Assembly (NCBI RefSeq): GCF_900112185.1 | Contig: NZ_FOKP01000003.1 | Coordinates: 62,001 to 126,000, forward strand | From: Allobosea sp. CRIB-10 | GTDB taxonomy: Bacteria > Pseudomonadota > Alphaproteobacteria > Rhizobiales > Beijerinckiaceae | DNA: 64,000 nt | Reading direction: 5' to 3' | Part shown: positions 62,401 to 64,000 of the stretch, one piece after another | Layout: each line of letters opens with the position of its first letter | Numbering within the stretch: position 1 is the first letter of the stretch | Position numbers and translations under genes: made by a program | Notes under the pieces: generated by a model | Database searches by the model: none | What the model was told of the DNA's origin: nothing | Seen by the model: only the letters and a program-made list of their open reading frames with translations

Positions 62401-62928
62401 CGGCGCCTGCGCCAGGCGATCGGCGCGCTCAATCGCGAAGGCCGGGAGCGGCTTCTTGCCGCATTCGAGATCGTGAACGGTCATTTCCAGCATTTGTTCG
62501 GGGTGCTGTTCGGCGGCGGCACGGCCGATCTCACGCTGGTCGATTCGGACGACCCGCTCGAAGCCGGGCTCGAGATCATCGCGCGCCCCCCGGGCAAAAA
62601 GCCGCAGGTGATGACGCTGCTCTCCGGCGGCGAGCAGGCGCTGACCGCGACCGCCCTGATCTTCGCGGTGTTCCTGACCAACCCCTCGCCGATCTGCGTG
62701 CTCGACGAGGTCGACGCACCGCTCGACGACGCCAATGTCGAGCGCTACTGCGACCTCCTGGAGGAGATGGCGCGCAACACCTCGACGCGCTTCATCCTGA
62801 TCACCCACAACCCGATCACCATGGCGCGCATGGATCGCCTCTTCGGCGTCACCATGGCCGAGCGCGGTGTCAGCCAGATGGTCTCGGTCGACCTGGCGAC
62901 CGCCGAGCGCATCCGAGAGGCGGTCTGA
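59473..62928 (+). CDS. smc: Chromosome segregation protein SMC
   Basis: A 1151-residue SMC ATPase that organises and segregates the chromosome. The N-terminal Walker A is VVGPNGCGKSNLVEALRWV (near residues 31-39). Two long coiled coils (about 170-500 and 640-950) flank the hinge (about 500-600, GRWPAILDSIAAAKGYETAL). The C-terminal head has the signature MTLLSGGEQALTATALIFAV and Walker B SPICVLDEVDAPLDDANVER. The ATG at 59473 overlaps no other gene. No scpA/scpB genes are near. Confidence 0.96.
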   Translation: MHLTRLKLAGFKTFVEPTEFQIEPGLTGVVGPNGCGKSNLVEALRWVMGESSFKNMRGSGMDDVIFGGSSERPARNMAEVALTLDNSDRKAPAAFNEAEVLEVTRRIEREEGSTYRINGKEVRARDVQLLFADAATGARSPALVRQGQISEIISAKPQSRRRILEDAAGIAGLHSRRHEAELRLKGAEDNLNRLEDVLAEIDGQVEALQRQARQATRYRNLASDIRKAEAVLALIAHHEARTQEAVAERALEAAVREVADRTGVQAEAARLQAIAAHALPELRESEAAAAAALVRLKRGLDEIEAENRRTRQRTEELAKRLAELQGDLARQDSLGKDASENLSRLTAEDESLRLEAEAAAGGSQAAATELAEAEKALAAAEAEHAAVQARLSELAARRGALERALREAREREARHAAERERLQRDQATLDADGTAASLDGLRSTVATAEAAMQSADAATGTARSSLAAARDAESQLRGPVAEADRKAQRLETEVRTLQKLLAPASGGRWPAILDSIAAAKGYETALGAALGDDLDASADPAAPAHWSESGSGESDPALPDGVEPLARHVRGPAALGRRLRQIGVVARGDGPALRPKLLPGQRLVSREGDIWRWDGFTSAAEAPSPAARRLAEKNRLGDLEREAQAAREASEAARDRLDQASERTKTAAQAETKALETAREARRNLDQARERLAQAERKAGETAARRSALTEAIGRLGQNIADAQAQAETANRDVAGLAPAPELESALLAARAELGEQRAAASEARARVQTQGREAELRGRRREAIAQELRAWRERSAASEQSAADTRKRIETTAAEHKALLEAPDTFLVERRRLLAEIEAAEGARRTAADKLAAGEVAQAEADRQARAALEALSATREARASAEARLEAARQRLADVVRQIVDGLETEVAGLHQLAGLKVGDTPPDAEDVERRLGGLKAERERLGAVNLRADDELTEVQGKRSGLATERDDLTEAIRRLRQAIGALNREGRERLLAAFEIVNGHFQHLFGVLFGGGTADLTLVDSDDPLEAGLEIIARPPGKKPQVMTLLSGGEQALTATALIFAVFLTNPSPICVLDEVDAPLDDANVERYCDLLEEMARNTSTRFILITHNPITMARMDRLFGVTMAERGVSQMVSVDLATAERIREAV

Positions 62929-63022
62929 CATTATTGCCGCGGCGCACAAGAATCGTCCCCAGCGCGCCGCGACACTCTAAAATCATTTTATTTTTCAAGG
63001 TATTAATCGCAGCCAGCTCGGC

Positions 63023-63051
63023 TTGACACCATATGACCCCGCCAATATGGT
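63023..63051 (+). promoter_or_regulatory. Sigma70-type promoter of the atp operon
   Basis: TTGACA (63023-63028) and TATGGT (63046-63051) are separated by exactly 17 nt, a near-consensus vegetative promoter about 190 nt before the AtpI start. The 316-nt smc-atpI gap is otherwise AT-rich at its start (62980-63005) and shows no ORF. Confidence 0.7.
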
Positions 63052-63244
63052 GCGCCCGATTTTTCCGGGCGGTGGGGCTTTTTCACGGCACGGGACGATC
63101 GGCACTCCGATGAGCGCCCGCCACGGTGATCCGGTTTCGGATCGACCAATCCAGGCGGCGCAAATCAGCGACAATTCCGGTATTGTCCGGTTCTTCAGCG
63201 GGCCGAGCACGGAGGGGTCGTGTCATGACGGCGGTCGAGCGGCG

Positions 63245-63619
63245 ATGACGGGCCAGGACGGAAAAAGTTCGGGCCAGGAGCGGCCTGCGGACAAGGATGC
63301 GAGCCTGGAAGGCCGGCTCAAATCCCTCGATGCGGGCCTGAAGCGTGCGACCAACCAGACGGAAGCCGAGATCCGGTGCGAAGCCAAGCCCTCCGATTCC
63401 AGCGGAATTGGCCAGGCGATGCGGCTTTCCACGGAATTCGTTGCCGGCATCATCGTCGGCGGCGGGCTCGGCTGGGCCGTCGACAAGTGGCTCGGGACGG
63501 CGCCCTTCGGGATGATCGTCCTGCTGATGCTCGGCTTCGGCGCTGGCGTGATGAACGTCGTGCGCGCAGCGGGCTTGATGAAATCGCGCACTGACGATAA
63601 GTCGGGCGCGCAGAACTGA
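63245..63619 (+). CDS. atpI: F0F1 ATP synthase assembly protein AtpI
   Basis: A 124-residue protein with a charged N-terminus (DKDASLEGRLKSLDAGLKRA) and two membrane helices (STEFVAGIIVGGGLGWAVDK, FGMIVLLMLGFGAGVMNVVR), the alphaproteobacterial AtpI pattern. It helps assemble the c-ring or carries Mg2+. The ATG at 63245 matches the family start; an open frame extends further up. atpB follows. Confidence 0.88.
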   Translation: MTGQDGKSSGQERPADKDASLEGRLKSLDAGLKRATNQTEAEIRCEAKPSDSSGIGQAMRLSTEFVAGIIVGGGLGWAVDKWLGTAPFGMIVLLMLGFGAGVMNVVRAAGLMKSRTDDKSGAQN

Positions 63620-63667
63620 GGCTCGGTCCCGAAAGGGGCCGTCTTATGGCAGGAACAAGGGCGAGAG

Positions 63668-64000
63668 ATGGCTGGTCCGATCGAACAATTCGAGATCAAA
63701 CCGATCGTGTCGCTCGGCAAGATCGGCGGAAGCGAAATCGCTTTCACCAATTCCGCGCTGTTCATGGTCGCCGCCGTCGCCATCATCGTGCTGCTCTTCG
63801 TCTATGGCACGCGCAATCGCTCGCTGGTTCCGGGACGGCTGCAATCGCTGGCGGAGATGGGCTACGAGTTCGTAGCCAACACAGTGAAGGACTCGGCCGG
63901 CCATGACGGCATGAAGTTCATGCCGCTGGTGTTCTCGCTCTTCATGTTCGTGCTGGTCTGCAACATGCTCGGCATGATCCCGGGCGCGTTCACCGTCACC
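63668..64000 (+). CDS. atpB: ATP synthase F0 subunit a (cut by window edge)
   Basis: The first 111 residues of subunit a are visible: MAGPIEQFEIKPIVSLGKIG, then FTNSALFMVAAVAIIVLLFV as the first helix and SLAEMGYEFVANTVKDSAGH; the second helix begins near MPLVFSLFMFVLVCNMLGMI. This is the proton-channel subunit of F0, with the key Arg beyond the window end. It follows atpI by 48 nt in the standard alphaproteobacterial order. Confidence 0.95.
   Translation, partial: MAGPIEQFEIKPIVSLGKIGGSEIAFTNSALFMVAAVAIIVLLFVYGTRNRSLVPGRLQSLAEMGYEFVANTVKDSAGHDGMKFMPLVFSLFMFVLVCNMLGMIPGAFTVT

Noticed and set aside
60868..62949. 693-codon minus-strand frame opposite smc
   Set aside because: It is an antisense artefact of the coiled-coil coding region; smc itself has all conserved motifs.

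Overview
The window reads as a high-GC chromosomal segment of an alphaproteobacterium of the order Hyphomicrobiales (Rhizobiales), and the gene content suggests a Bosea-like genus. The evidence is a CcrM-type DNA methyltransferase, a DUF1150/small heat-shock pair, phasins, a PdhS-like PAS kinase, a tRNA-His without an encoded G-1, an infC gene that starts with ATT, and the run mutY / DUF721 / DsbA-like / smc. The genus is an inference from general resemblance. No plasmid, phage, rRNA or CRISPR locus is visible.

Layout. 1-5.3 kb: pheS (cut by the window edge) is separated from rplT-rpmI by a plus-strand Sco1 cassette with two related exported Cys proteins, a LOG-family gene, and an AT-rich two-gene island (Cas2-like protein and DUF3800 protein). 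5.4-11.9 kb: an MFS exporter and TetR regulator share three palindromic operators, followed by an RpiR-regulated cluster (aminotransferase, orphan amino-acid binding protein, Asp/Glu-racemase-like protein) and a GYD protein. 11.9-18 kb: infC, a GT4 glycosyltransferase, an alpha/beta hydrolase, an Hsp20-DUF1150 operon, RidA, tRNA-His and two phasins. 18-26 kb: a PAS histidine kinase, a GNAT protein, a decayed GGDEF gene, an acyl-CoA dehydrogenase, GST and a DMT exporter, with several palindromic intergenic repeats.

25.7-30.5 kb: LysR with a tripartite tricarboxylate transporter (tctB-tctA-tctC), then a ureidoglycolate-lyase-like gene. 31-35.4 kb: a RES/Xre-type toxin-antitoxin pair and a three-gene cluster, URC1-like / URC4 (DUF1688) / uracil phosphoribosyltransferase, which matches the gene set of the URC pyrimidine catabolic pathway of fungi. 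36-47 kb: glyQS, a TrmN6-like methyltransferase, polyprenyl diphosphate synthase, ispE, a TPR protein and ETF-QO. 47-54.9 kb: family-4 uracil-DNA glycosylase, cydAB, a zinc metallopeptidase, and a SplB-like radical SAM gene behind a perfect alphaproteobacterial LexA box, then rnhB and a PhzF-like gene. 55-64 kb: ccrM, mutY, SDR, DUF721, DsbA-like, smc, and the start of the F0 ATP synthase operon behind a strong sigma70-like promoter.

Most of the window is housekeeping. The most interesting parts are the URC cluster, the AT-rich Cas2-like/DUF3800 island with a hairpin over its ribosome-binding site, the LexA box before the SplB-like gene, the Sco1 cassette with tandem paralogues, and a family of mosaic intergenic hairpin repeats.
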